Below, one piece after another: positions 10,001 to 21,958 of a stretch of 64,000 nt of DNA. Origin of the DNA: Trichoplax adhaerens (taxonomy: Eukaryota; Placozoa; Uniplacotomia; Trichoplacea; Trichoplacidae); contig NW_002060950.1 in assembly GCF_000150275.1 (NCBI RefSeq), forward strand, positions 3,033,623-3,097,622, given 5' to 3'. The first letter of the stretch is position 1; each line of letters starts with the position of its first letter. The position numbers and the translations under genes were made by a program. Below the pieces are notes generated by a model. That model made no database searches, was not told the origin of the DNA, and worked only from the letters and a program-made list of their open reading frames with translations.

Positions 10001-11262
10001 AGCAACAAAATGACAATTTACGGCTATGAAGATGATGTATTTCAAGCTACTAATAGGATTCAAAAGTTTGCTAGAGAGAGAGATTGTCAAGTTATGGTAA
10101 AAGAGTGGGCTAACGACTCCTTAGAAATTGCTAAATGGAGCGTTGAAGTCGAGCAAACTACTCACACTTTTTCTCCTGAAATGAACTATGAAATTGAAAA
10201 AGGCTACCAAATTTTTATTCAAAACAAATACGGGTCCACTCATAAATTTGACGATAAAATCATCAATTACGACGACATGGCAATCCAAATGAACAATTTG
10301 TCATTTACAATAATGCGAAAATCGATTCATCACGGTAGGTTAAACGTTATTTTCAAGAAATTTTTCTTAAAATCTTTGCCCTTGTTAAGACATACGGTAC
10401 TTTACTTCCACTATATCCAGTGTCTTTCTTATATTATTCTCATCAGTCAGTGAGCAAGGTCAAGACAGTAGTATGAAGAGATTTTAGTCTTGTTGATAAT
10501 GAATTCGATGATTATCTAATTTATAGATGATTTGCCAAGTCATTGGACACGTATTGATAATGATGACGAGAATATGGATCAAAATCTTCTAGTGGATGTA
10601 TGCTATGGTGAAGAGTTTAATGAAATCGATCGGATTGTAAATTCATCACATAGTTGTTTTCACCTTATGAGATTGCAAAGAGTTCAGAATAAGAACCTTT
10701 ATAAACGCTATCAGCTGTGCAAGAAAGAAGTGACTGAATCAGTACAAAAGCATCGTTCCAGGTTTCCAGTTGAGAGAAGATTATTTTATGGTACCGACCC
10801 TTCAAGTATAAATCGTATTTATAAAACGGGATTTGACAGAGACTTTGATGCATCTGCAGGTAGGATATTTATCATTCACTCAACATGGAATGAGTGTAAG
10901 GGCAGGCATATTGTCTTAAGTTGTCTGTTTTATAAGTTCAATTTCTATTGATGGATATCCAATTCCTTGCCCAACTTTATATTCTTAATCTATTCCTACT
11001 AGGGGCTGAATACGGAATTGGAACTTATCTTCATGAAAATATTCTTAGCGCCTATTCAAGTAAGAATACTTTGCTTCTAGTGAGGGCTATAACGGGTATA
11101 TATGGATTACATTCAGGAAAAGGAAAGATAAATTTAGGAGTTATCCCTGGTAGTGAGGAAAGAATTCATTCCGCGGTTAATAATGTTCGTTATCCTAGTA
11201 CTTTTGTTATCTTGAATGACAACGCTGCTTATCCAGAATATATTCTACATATTCGAGGCTAA
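5578..11262 (+). CDS. Copy B: PARP14-like protein with disordered N-terminus, ART His lost
   Basis: Exons are 5578-7054, 7160-8105, 8213-8396, 8545-8760, 8864-10334, 10527-10859 and 11003-11262. They total 4887 nt with no internal stop (1628 residues). Order: a low-complexity Ser/Asn/Lys/Asp-rich N-terminus (about 490 residues), KH-like region, macrodomain over three exons, a cryptic second macrodomain, KH-like region, WWE (AKWSVEVEQ, then MNYEIEKGYQ) and ART. The macrodomain keeps a good phosphate-binding loop (SIPTIGTGSTGF), the best of the array. The ART is abnormal: FHGT has become FYGT, so the NAD-binding His is Tyr, and TYFA is TYLH. The RRM exons of D, E and G are absent. The start ATG at 5578 gives MGQLFCLACF, a plausible acylation signal. 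A nuclear or cytoplasmic ADP-ribose-binding pseudoenzyme is the likely role, by inference. Confidence 0.85.
7160..8105 (+). CDS. Copy B exon 2: KH-like repeats
   Basis: After the ACAG acceptor, phase 1 gives Glu-Asp-Thr-Thr and then the segment homologous to the second half of the F exon 2 product. Shared marks are DSQDGIS or NSQDGIS, EEYDKAV or QEYDKAV, and VIIKYPHERI or VIIKYRHSQI. The pattern of short alternating strands and helices with dispersed conserved glycines is that of the KH-like repeats known from PARP14, by family resemblance rather than exact motif. B lacks a block of about 13 residues present in F just before the DSQDGIS motif. Confidence 0.7.
8213..8760 (+). CDS. Copy B macrodomain N-half (two exons)
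   Basis: Exon 8213-8396 ends with the first macrodomain strand and loop (VLGLCMKLIRGRIEEQG). Exon 8545-8760 is 216 nt and reads TDVIVNAVDV, GAIARALYQAGG, GCTDGYRLRCKKVYHVPFLS. These match the classical macrodomain order DAIVNAAN, G-rich loop, AIxxAAG and T-x-G-Y. The Asn-rich loop is altered (NAVD for NAAN) and only one Gly of GGGV remains. The ORF in this frame starts at GTG 8223, but the exon clearly begins at 8213 after TTCTACAG. Confidence 0.85.
8864..10334 (+). CDS. Copy B exon 5: macro C-half, cryptic macrodomain, KH-like, WWE
   Basis: The exon opens after TTTTTGTAG with WLNDKIYECLDKANRES and SIPTIGTGSTGF, the macrodomain C-half. A second domain follows with macro-like spacing (FYHGSIYAAETSAILNP, then CPLASTEIKEEDI and FITGNNELAHEIA). 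A KH-like segment follows (MTIYGYEDDVFQATNRI), then the WWE region ending near MRKSIHHG. The donor is at 10335, phase 1. The second macrodomain is degenerate: the usual G-rich phosphate loop is replaced by STE. Confidence 0.8.
10527..11262 (+). CDS. Copy B ART exons with substituted catalytic His
   Basis: Exons 10527-10859 and 11003-11262 are joined in phase 1. The fold landmarks are intact: DDLPSHW, RLQRVQNKNLYKRY, GFDRDF, YGIGTY, RAITGIYG, VIPGSEERIHSAVNNV, AAYPEYILHI. The signature FHGT reads FYGT at about 10783-10794. The residue at the third triad position appears to be Thr (YPSTFVI). Either change would be expected to cripple NAD-dependent transfer. The reading frame is otherwise undamaged, so this looks like a retained pseudoenzyme rather than a dead gene. 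Confidence 0.85.
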
Positions 11263-11999
11263 ATTAGAAGCTTTACCAGACAGCGATGAAAAAATTCGTA
11301 CTACTTTTATAATTATCCAGAAAATTTAAATGATAATGCTGCTTATCTAAAATGTGTTCTACATATAGAAACGAATTCTTTGGAGAGATTTGTTCCTTAC
11401 TGATGCAAGCTAGAACAAGAACTGTTAAGAAATACTTGTAGTTAAACGACTAGTATAATAATCTTCTTCCTCATTTTTAATATAGTGAAAGACCATTTTT
11501 CCTTTCCTACTTTATTTTGGTAGTCTCTAGCTATACAGCCATCACATTAGAATCTATTCTTACATTAAGAAAGGTTACAATGATGCATTTGCAGGGATCT
11601 CGATTTTTTTTGGGGGGGGGGGCAAAATAATCCAAATCAAGTATGTCTTTGCTCAAGCTTGGTTAACTAGAATAGTATTAGCCCTTTATTTCTTAGTAAT
11701 TATTTCGTTGGTATAGCTACGTACTGATTAAGGTGGCGGTAGACAAAGTAAGTTATATTGTTTCAAAGTGATATAAAATTATTAAATCCATATATCATTA
11801 TTACGGATTTATCTATGGATAAAAGTTAAAATTATTATATAAGTAAAGTTACTTGTGTTTGATTTTAAAATATAAAAATGTGTAGCATCAATTAATTGAG
11901 AATTGTCTTGTATCGTAGCTATTTTGCTGTAGCGCAGCCCCAAATAGCTTAAAAAATTAGAGTTATATATTTCTACAAGAATAGATTGGATTGTACGCT

Positions 12000-12640
12000 A
12001 GATTGTCAAGTTTTATAAGCAGCCATTTTCAGACGCTGCATAAGTGCGTATATTATAGTTTTTTCGTGATGATTTCATTTATGAGCATTTATATATGTAT
12101 GAAAACGATTATATCTATTAAAGCGACGTATTTGCAAAGGGATTTCTTCATGACTGATTTAATATATCAATTTCCTAATTCTTAATCTTGATGGTATGCA
12201 CAATGAAGTTAATATATTTATCCTAATCCTAGCCCTAAACCTAACCTTAACCCTAATAATTATAAACTTAACCTGTTTTATTTCTACGTTTGCGTCTATA
12301 AAGGCTCCAAGATAATATTGATTACATGATACTGAGTTTGGATATTATAACTATAGCGCGTGGTGATTTTAACCTTATCAATTTGCTTCATAAATGGGCA
12401 GTTACTATTGATTCAACTAAAGGACGTTTAAAAAATATAGGAATATATTATTACACTAATTAGATAAAATTTCGATTGATTTGGGAAGAATTCATATGAT
12501 ATTGAATCTTTGCCTTCAAAAATTATTTTTGCAATAGGTTAAATCCAGCTAGATTGTAAAGTGTCATTGCTAGACCTCTTCCTCGAATCTACTAGAGCAT
12601 CATTTCGAAATCATTAACGTTAGTTATAATTATTTATTCT
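12000..12640. repeat. Diverged large direct duplication, copy 1
   Basis: This segment matches 14173-14970 in order and orientation. Shared landmarks are TTATAAGCAGCCATTT, a TTTCGTGAT block, AAACGAT followed by GTATTT.GCAAA, TTAATCTTGATGGTA, GATAAT.TTGAT.. with a GGATTATAACTA-like block, TTCGATTGATTTGG and ATCCAGCT.GATTGTA. There is no coding frame across it. Copy 1 carries the telomere-like insertion at 12222; copy 2 does not. Confidence 0.75.
12222..12257. repeat. Interstitial telomere-like tract
   Basis: Six consecutive hexamers read CCTAAT, CCTAGC, CCTAAA, CCTAAC, CTTAAC, CCTAAT, each a one- or two-base variant of the animal CCCTAA/TTAGGG unit. It interrupts copy 1 of the duplication, at a place where copy 2 has no such sequence. 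Such tracts can be left by break repair. Confidence 0.7.
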
Positions 12641-14172
12641 TAAGTCAAGCTAATTCAAAATGCTCTTACAGCTGTAACGGCCAATCCCGGGAATCAGCCA
12701 TTCCTAGGATTAGGCCGGATAGCATTGTAGATATTTAACATCTTATGCATAGCTCAGAGTATCGTATTTGAAGGAAGATATTTGTTATTATCATATACCC
12801 ATATACTGGTTTAAGCAATCATTAATGAAGGCTTATATGAAAATACGAATTTTTTGAGATGCCATTAGATTAGTCACTGACATGATTTATTACTGCGATC
12901 TAAACATTTTAAATAGTCTCGCACTGGCCGTACTAATATTTCTTATCATAAGGTATTTTTACAAGCGACTTCAATGGCAGACACCATCATTAGTATCTTC
13001 ACAATAATAAAATAAACAAATAAACTACACCAAGAATTTAAGAAATATTTATCATCCTAGACAAAATTATACTTCATCATAAATAAATGTATTTATAATA
13101 TAATCAACATTGCAAGATTAAAATTAGTATTATTAATGCTGATTGATCAAATGTAAACTGCAAGAAACATTAAAACATGAGACATATTAATTAATAATAA
13201 TTATTAAATTAGCCTAGCTCATACCCCTGGTATAATCTAGGCAGAAGAGATTATATCCACCTAGGCCAGATTAGTCCGACTAAGATTGTACCCTATTCTA
13301 CACGTGAATATTTAACAAATAATTGAAGATGTAAGTTTGAAATCGATCTAATCTAGCGCTAATGAATCAAGAGTAAACTATAAGAAAGATTAACGGTAGA
13401 TATGATCAATATTTGCGTCTTTCTTTGATAAGCTCTAGAGAGTGCCTATACAAAGTACGATAGCCCTTACCCTAGCTAGTGAATCCGATTTACAGTCAGA
13501 CCGATCAAGCAACATTCACAATCATGCAATAGGGAATTTGATTTAAACATAGACTATGACTTTGAAGTGGGATAAAATATTCTCGAGATATGATTAAACT
13601 TGCTGCATCTATGATTTCAGCCTTTGTTTTCATCGTGAGCAACTAATTATGCAATGCAATAAGACCTAAAATATATAGCTTTACTAGGTTACACTTTCTA
13701 CATTTTTGGGCATTATTAGGCCTAGAATAAGTTGCATCCAGAAATTTAAATGAGCTAGGTGTAACCATAATGACACTAATAAGTTAAAAATAGAAATATT
13801 AACATTATTAACTTTAGTAATAATGAATGACCATTTCATCTTCCAAGTAACCCGGTGGAATGAGTCTTGAATGGGCTCATTTTCTTATATTGCAATCTCT
13901 TCCCTGAAAGATGTTTACATTTTTCGAAATAACCTGGTAGACTGATTCCTGGAGGACCTCCTTCTAGTCTCAAACATAGTTGAACCAAAACTTTATTGAA
14001 AAAGTGTTCAATTTATAGTAAATCAAAATAAAGATAATTTATCAGTTTATAGATAATTATGCAAGTATATATTAAATTTATGGCCATAGATAAATTAATA
14101 TAAATACATTCTTAGATAATTTATCTTAAAGAACTATCTTATGATAGCTATACAAAAGCTATTGCGTAACGA

Positions 14173-14970
14173 CTAAATTGTAAGAATTTATAAGCAGCCA
14201 TTTCTAGATGATATGTACTGTACGATGCATATATGAAAGTATTTCGTGATCTGCAATTTACTTTTTGAGTACGTATATTATACTGTAGGTATTTTCATAA
14301 GTTAATATCGCGGGAATATGACGAATAACTTTACAGATCTGCTGGCTATATATAGAATTGAATGATTAACTTCACCAGTTTCCCTAGCTATATATTTATT
14401 CTGTCTAGTCTACTTCAATGGATTCATTTCATTCACGAGTACTCATGAATCTACGAAAAGGTTTATATTTATCAAAACGATGTATTTTGCAAAATAATTT
14501 TCACTATACTTGATTTAATACATAAATTTTATAGCGTTTAATCTTGATGGTAAATATGCTATTTCATTTATTATTTTTTCTGTATTTGTGTCAATAAAGC
14601 CTGAGATAATGATATCTACTGCATGCTGCTGGGATTATAACTAGTAACAGTATAGTAGTTGAGATCTTATCAATTTTTTGTTCCAAATGGACTCTGACTA
14701 CCTGCTTCAACTTTGCAGCGCTAAAATATCATATTGCACTTATTAGCTGAAATTCGATTGATTTGGAAATCGATGTTTTGTATGATACTCAATCCTGCAC
14801 TCGAAAGAAAATTTTGCCCTAGCTTTTATCCAGCTGGATTGTATGCTATTACTTGCTCTCTTTCACTCATCTGCTGCCACGTCACCAAATCAAATTTATC
14901 ATGGCTATATACCATACTTCATTTGCTAACAATAAGAATCATTAAAATAATACTAATTAGAATAATAATA
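14173..14970. repeat. Diverged large direct duplication, copy 2
   Basis: This is the partner of 12000-12640; shared landmarks are listed there. It is longer than copy 1 because of insertions near 14280-14460. An 81-codon open frame at 14734-14979 lies inside it but is not conserved in copy 1, so it is not treated as a gene. Confidence 0.7.
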
Positions 14971-17252
14971 ACCATATAACAAAAGCATTAATATACGCTG
15001 CAGCTACAAATATTGACTTCCGTTCCATTTAAATTCATGAGCTAATATGGCAGCTATTCACCTAGTGAGAATAATTTACTTTCGATAGGTATAACCGCGC
15101 TCAATTATCCTAAAAAAAAATTACGTCATTTATGCTTGGGATTGCTTTCTAGACAATATGATATTTTATAAAACGGATCAACAATTTTCAATGTTTACGA
15201 AAGAATTTAGAGTGAATAGCAATCTTAAAAAAATACATAGATTAATATGGTGCAATTAGTACTTACGAGTATGTTTACAGCTTTAAAATTGAATGATGTA
15301 GATAGCTATTGGTTTAAACTAAGTTATAAGAGATAGGATTGCTTTCACTAACTGCGGTAAATGAGGACAGAATAGAGTTATACCTACCTGTCCTTAAAAA
15401 ATGCGTCACTGTGATTAAAAGTATGATATGATCGTTAATTCTGATATTAATATCGCTTGCTATAAATCTCTATTAATCAAATTATATCAGTCCATGAGTT
15501 ATTAATGCTACAAAATAGCTATAATACATTACATTGAAAGGTTGATTATCGTGACAAAAATTCCTTCCAGTCATGTTTGAGATCCGCATCTTGTTTTTTC
15601 GATTGAATTTTGCTAACTCTTATATATAGCTTGATACAAGGTCAGTTTATACGGCCCATGGTGGATTGTAAAGCTGGCTTTTCAATTTCCATTATATTAA
15701 CCCTAATTCAGTCGTAAAATTGATATAAAGCCATATGGCTTCCTTTAAACAGACAAAAATTGTTTTGTCAAAATTAACAACTATCGGACTCGTATTAAAT
15801 TAACTAAATGTGAATAAAGTTGACAAAACTTTAGTCACGGTATACGAAAAGTATCAGTAGAGATACAGAGAAGATGAGCAGAGTAGGGCTATATGCTGAA
15901 CAACTAAACTTCTTTTTATCTTTGATGATATCTAATATTCAACTATTTTAATCGCTGTTAAGAATCCACTTTCTAAAGTCTCCAGAGTACTATCGGTCCA
16001 ATATCTTTCTTGATTAGCAACAACCCTTTCAAACCTTTGAGTCGATAAGACCGGCTAATTTTATACGCTTTCGTAATTACTACAATACAATGTCCATTAA
16101 TATTCCTTTTTCCAGTTTAAACGTTTAAGATTAGAATCGATCATTCTAGATATAAGACATTCGGAACTTAGTAACTTGTGAACAGTACTGAAACTGGATC
16201 GAAATTTGATTTCTCCTTAGTTTATGAAAAAAACTGGTTCCGGTATACTTATAAATTGAAGATAGGAAATTAGTCCTAGCAATGGTGTTAACCTGAATTT
16301 AGAATTGAGTAAAATGTATTGAGAATTTATAAGTCTTTGATAAATTTTATTGCAATATCATTGTCGCCAATGCCGAAATTACTTGGATAGAAAAGTTAAA
16401 ATTGTATCAGAAGGCGACATCGACGATCCGTTAATAATTAGCAGTGAAAGAAAAGTAATAGAATTGTACTACCAAAATTTCTTAAGAAGAAAGTCAACTA
16501 ACAGTCTTGGAATTACTCATAGAAATCTAAATAAGCGCAATTTTTACCTATCAAGTTGAAAATGAATAAATATATCAATATACAGCTATAGATATACTTA
16601 TGCTTCTTCATTAAGTTGCTCTAGTTTAAATAGAATTATGAACAGTCTAGAAGTTACGGTAAACGCCGATATTAAAAATTAGCTGATAACACATATGTTT
16701 GCTTTGCTCTTCCACCTTTTAGTCTATTATCGGTACCACTTAATTTTAATACGCATAACGTGATGTAATATACATGAAAGCGCCAATGTTGACCTTCTAA
16801 AAATTGTTGTAGATTAGGGTTTAATTAAGAGAATGCTATTAAATATTTTATCTACTATTTTACAACGACAGACTTCATAATTCGGCACAGCTCTAATCTT
16901 GCAACCGGATTCTATTTTTGTAATGTCAGTGTCACTACCTCTCAAGTTCTCCGTAAATAGAGATTAATTTAGATATTTGCTAACTTTAGAAACTTTAGTA
17001 ACTGTTCAGTTTAGAAGTTACTGATTTTAAAGAACTCATAAACTCCGACACGGAGGTAAAAATGACTTTATAAAATGCTGGCTTTACTTGCTTACTGAGA
17101 AATTAATAATTAGTGATATTGCCAAATAAATCAAGAAATATAGAACAGTCAGCAATCAGTTTATGTAATGATAATAAAATAATATTGCTGACCTTGATTT
17201 ATAACCAATCGGATTGAGATATTAAATCGATTATTATTTTTTATTTTTGCAG

Positions 17253-19248
17253 TATTGATCGACAGCAATTTACAATTTACGCCTTTGGAATAGATAATCA
17301 GATAACTGAGGTAATTTTCAATTAACTAAATAGAATATATAGCTAGATAATTTCGTTGGTAAGATGATATTTTAAATTTCTTGATAATAAGGTAAGCTAT
17401 TAAAATATATTTGATATTCGACACCATATATATATTGCAAAATTAAGAGTTTATACAAAATGCAAGCTCAACTTCTTGTAGCACAATTCCGATAATAATA
17501 GTCTTGCATATTAAATATTTATCTGTTTTACAATCTTTACCATCTATAAACACTGCTAGTATGCTTTCCAATTATGCAATTGCTATAGATGAGGTTATCT
17601 AACTTTTTTTCTAGGCAGTTTTTTATTTCTTGATACTAAACTTTATATGACTGAGAAATAGCTACCTTTAATTGGTTTGAATAAGGTCTGTTTCTTACGA
17701 TATAAAATTTTAGAAATTTGAACGACAAGTTAAGAAAGCCTGCAAAGACTTTGGAATTGCCAGATATTATGTTCGAAATAAAGCTTGAGATCGTTACATA
17801 GGCAGTAAGAGAACATGCTGGAAGTTTGTATAAGTACGAGGGTAACTAGAGTTGGCCATAAAGTTGATTTCATTTTTAAAACCAATGTACTTGGATAATG
17901 CACAAAACTCGACATCAGACTAGAACTAGCATTAGACTTTACTGATATAGACTGCAGACATCCAAGCATGTACTAGCAGGAACGATCTAAAAATTCGTCA
18001 GAGGACAACTCTATTTTGCGGCTAGGAGCGAGATGAAATTAAGTAATATTGGGCATATACAGCTAACTAGACCAAGTGAATGTTGCTTATTTGATTGACC
18101 CTTTACGCTTAGCTACAAAGCTCGAAAGTATAGTGCACTAGTTCCTAAGCTTAGATGTATCATTTGAGCTTAGGAACAAGCTTACCATTGTTGTGTATGT
18201 GGTTTGTAATACTGCTTGAGTCAAGTATTAAACCTCGTACAATCTGTAGATAATGTAAAGTTTATAAATTACAAGAGTGAAATTGCATTTTAGGCGAATA
18301 TAAAATGCTTGCAATTGTGCAACAGTATGTCATGAACCCATGGGAAATCTAGGAGAATCAGGCAATGTGCAACTCAACATACTGTACAGTATATGGTCTA
18401 ATAGATGCTTAACACATAATAAAAATTCTAAATATGTAAAAGCAATCTACTGTACTAACATATGTAATACAGTATAACTACTTATCTTACATTAAGATAT
18501 TTTCATGGAGATATTTAATAAATGCATTATCATTGAAATTATTAACCATATTTAAATAATTGCTTTTCAGTGGCAAGGATTAATTAACACCTAGTACTTA
18601 TTACCATAAATTCTGTTTTAATAAATTAACTCGCATCACATGAGATTTTGATTATATATAATTATAGATTGACATTCATTTATAATACGCCATAAGCTAC
18701 ATAAAATTCTAGATTTGATGCTTAGAAATACGTTGATGTAACTTTGATGATTTGATGCTATTTTCAAAATACAGGCATATAGAAGATAACTCTGAAGAAT
18801 ATGTAATTAAAATTAATGGTCAGCCTGAGAAGAGTGCAGCTAAGTAATACTTTTCTTCGTTTACGAATATTTAGGCTCCTGGGATTGTCTTTGGATGAAA
18901 GAAGGAGGCTTAACGGGATGGTAAAGAATTGTATGAAAAAGGTAAATAATGTAAAGCATGGATGCTACTATGATAAGATGATTGAAAAAAGTAAATTTCA
19001 TCTGTCGCTAATTGCATTTTAAAACAAAGTAAAGAAAACTAATACGATATTTTTGGAAAAAGACTTATGAAAATTGCTTCTTTGAAATCTTTCATTATTA
19101 ATAATATTTGAGGCTGTTCGGTAAATTAACGCTATCAACCTTACTTTTCGTTAGGAAAGTAGAAGCCATCAATTTACTAAAGGACTATAAATTCGATTAT
19201 GGTCCGGCTTCGATCAAAATAATGGATCTTCCAACTGATCTACATCAA
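17253..19248 (+). pseudogene. Fragment C: broken RRM part of a PARP14-like gene
   Basis: Four exon-like blocks match the RRM exons of D, E and G in order. 17253-17310 encodes FTIYAFGIDNQITE, like CLYVCGIEHDVLQ of D. 17714-17804 encodes KFERQVKKACKDF, then an in-frame TGA; it is 91 nt, against 92 in D and E. 18775-18990 is 216 nt, the same as D and E, but its first half (EEYVIKINGQPEKSA) and second half (LGLSLDERRRLNG) are in different frames. 19155-19248 encodes SIKIMDLPTDLHQ and is exactly 94 nt, as in D and G. Splice sites are mostly preserved. No 71-nt exon, KH, macro or ART part follows before copy D. This is a truncated, non-functional copy, unless it is an unusual alternative 5' end of D. 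Confidence 0.7.
18141..18177. repeat. Perfect 11-bp inverted repeat, 15-nt loop
   Basis: The arms GTTCCTAAGCT (18141-18151) and AGCTTAGGAAC (18167-18177) are exact reverse complements. It lies in the gap between the second and third blocks of fragment C. No function can be assigned. Confidence 0.8.
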
Positions 19249-21958
19249 GTGAGAAGTTATATACTTTAGAATATACGAGCGTATGTATAATTTGTTACTA
19301 CTTCAAACTTTTTGTTACTGGTAAAACTATTTCATTTGGTATATCAACCAGGAGAACTTTCTAATCTAAGCGGAATAAAACTAAATAAGACGTAATAGAC
19401 AAGTTAGTTCAAATTACTAATATACGAATGCATAGATCATTACAGCCGCCTAAGCGTGGTAGTTGTGTTACAGCATTTTTTTTTAAAATCCGTCATTTTA
19501 CAAAATCACTATAATGTCGTCATTTAGTTAAAATTGCACTGTGGTCAAAATTTTGAAAGCCCAGAGTTCAGGTATTCATAAATGTATAACTATCCGAAAT
19601 ATAGGAAATAAAAAGTGCAGCGGCTAAATCTATTTGATTTTGTCTATTCGAAGAAGTCTAGTAGATAATAAATTCGGTTTAGGAGATATTTTAGAACTAC
19701 TTTGCACCAGTATTCTTTTGAAAAATCGGAAATATACCCTACTCTGATCAATGTGTCATAAAATAACGGTGATATTTGCTGGTGTCAAGTTCATTTCATC
19801 ATTTCAAATGGAAAGAATGTATTTAATTCATTATTTCTTACATTGAAGATATTTCATGAATGTGGAAGATTCCTGTCGATTTTACTAGATTGTTGTCTAT
19901 ACGAATTCTATTTAAAGGTTAAAATTTACATTAGTACTCTTCATTAGTCGATTTCTGTTGTGCTTGTTCTAATTCATACGATAGATAACGATTGGGGACG
20001 ATTTGAAAGTAACCCTTCTCTTAATTATGGAATGGGTATATGAAAAAAATTGTGATCTCTGCTTGATGTGATCGTATTGCTGTTTGGACAAATGACATTC
20101 TTGACTGCTTATATTCCCTATATTAGATGTACATCATCGTCGAAACTGACTCTGTCTTCTTTCTCCATCTTGACATTCAAACATAACACATTTGAGCATT
20201 GGAGTGATTTTCTTACAACTATATATTCACTTGCTTATATAGCGAGGCATCAAAGCTTGTTAAAGCTTACAATTCTTTCCGATGTTATTACAGAGCCTTG
20301 TGGTATCTTCTTGCATTACTCATTCTTGAGTTGGTAACACCTTTTTAATACAATCCATAAGTTAAAAAATAATCTCGATCTATACCGAAACAATATCCTA
20401 TCACTCGAGTTCATTATTAGAATAATTCTTCAAAAATGCTGACACTGCAACTTATTGGCTAGCAGGCATTGTAAGCAAATCTAATTGATGCGGTAAACAA
20501 GGCAAGTTCCCCAACACTTCATTACCACGCCTTCCAAATCACCCCAGCGTATCTAACAAATACCTTGATGGAATGTGTATTTTATTGCTTCATGATTGCA
20601 ATTTTACTTTTTGCAATCGGTGCAGAGTGCGATATGTTATTAGCAACGAAAAATATTCTCTACAAAAAAAAGAGGAACATTTAGATTCTTTCTTGACATT
20701 TGTAAACGTGCAACTAATCTCAAAATAAAAGGGAGAGATTATATTCTAGCATTCTTATACAGAACGCCAGGGTTCGTTTAAATAGAAGCTATTACATATC
20801 AAAATCCATGCGATAAGGTATTTTGAAGTAGAGCATAGTAACAAGTTTAAGAGGCATTGCAAATTGATTGTCTTCTATACAGAGAATAGCCTTGTTTGTT
20901 ATAACTTGCTTAGAAAGTTAAACAGGCCTAACTTTACTTTCGATCAGTGAAAGGTCAGAAAATCAACACCTTGGTAGGCTACGAAAAGGGTACTTTGCTC
21001 AGTAGGGGTTGCCTGATTTAGGGATTATTTGATTAAGAATAAACGCGAATTATTCAGCTAGTTTTAACAATTAGGTAGCCTAGCCTACGCTAATTGATCA
21101 CCGTTTGATTTTTTAGCTTGCTTGTATTTTATAATCATTAATTTTGTAGACGATTCGATCCTTTAATAATTTCGATCAACTTGCAACTACACCTTTAACT
21201 ATTACAAATGGCTTCAGCAAGGTTTGTTCAACAAAATCATTGAGTCTGTTGCACCGCTGCATAAACGGCATCGCTATAATTAATTGATCATTGCAATTCT
21301 TGTCATTGTAATTTGATTCATTAGAATTACGCAGACAAAATAATTTTTTAACGCGATGGCTTTCTATCGTGACCGTTTACCGTTTAGACTTTCTACCATG
21401 TCGACAGCTTCTTTGTTACATGTTGCTTAAACCTGGTGGCAATATAACATTGCTGCATTTTATTACCTATTTTACCGCTTCTTCCTAGTCTTTATACTTT
21501 AAAATGAGTTGCTCGATCAAGTACAATAGTTACCTTGATATCTCGATCAAATTGGCCAGTAGTTAAAAGACCTCGAATATTTAAACTACTGCTATTCGAG
21601 ATTTAGTTTTAACATTAGAGGGTAATAAAGGCTAGTTAATCAACATATTAAGATTTTTTTTTAATTTGACTAATGCTTTCGTTCATTTAATTTAGTTCTT
21701 AATTAATCGCGTATTTTGGATGTGCTATGCTATGCGATACCGTTGCCAAATAGAAAATTGAAAGAGATTGTAATAGTTAACATACGCTACTGCGATTACA
21801 GATTAGTTCGCCATCAGGAACAGATGGCGTAAAGATAACTTACACTGTCTACCTTCCTCATGTTACCCATATTATTGTCATTACGTATTATTGCTGTACT
21901 ATCGTAGCGATGCAATCAGTTAATTTCAAGCAAACTATTATTCTAATGCATATTATAG
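19249..21958. other. Region between fragment C and copy D
   Basis: No supported gene was found. The 5' exon with the start codon of copy D should lie here or just upstream, because the first recognised D exon begins in phase 2, but no candidate stands out. An 89-codon open frame at 20068-20337 is not convincing: it has no family resemblance and weak splice context. Confidence 0.45.

Larger units (their letters stand above)
11263..17252. other. Intergenic region B-C with repeats
   Basis: There is no supported gene. It contains a run of 11 G after 8 T near 11604-11622, a telomere-like tract (12222-12257), a diverged duplication (about 12000-12640 and 14173-14970), copies of the short repeat that forms an array in the first intron of D (13855-13965), and AT-rich sequence. 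A 69-codon open frame at 16350-16559 has a fairly protein-like composition but no recognised family and no clear splice context. Confidence 0.5.

Noticed and set aside
20068-20337. 89-codon frame between C and D
   Set aside because: No domain, no clear splice sites, and a second frame over the same bases is equally protein-like.
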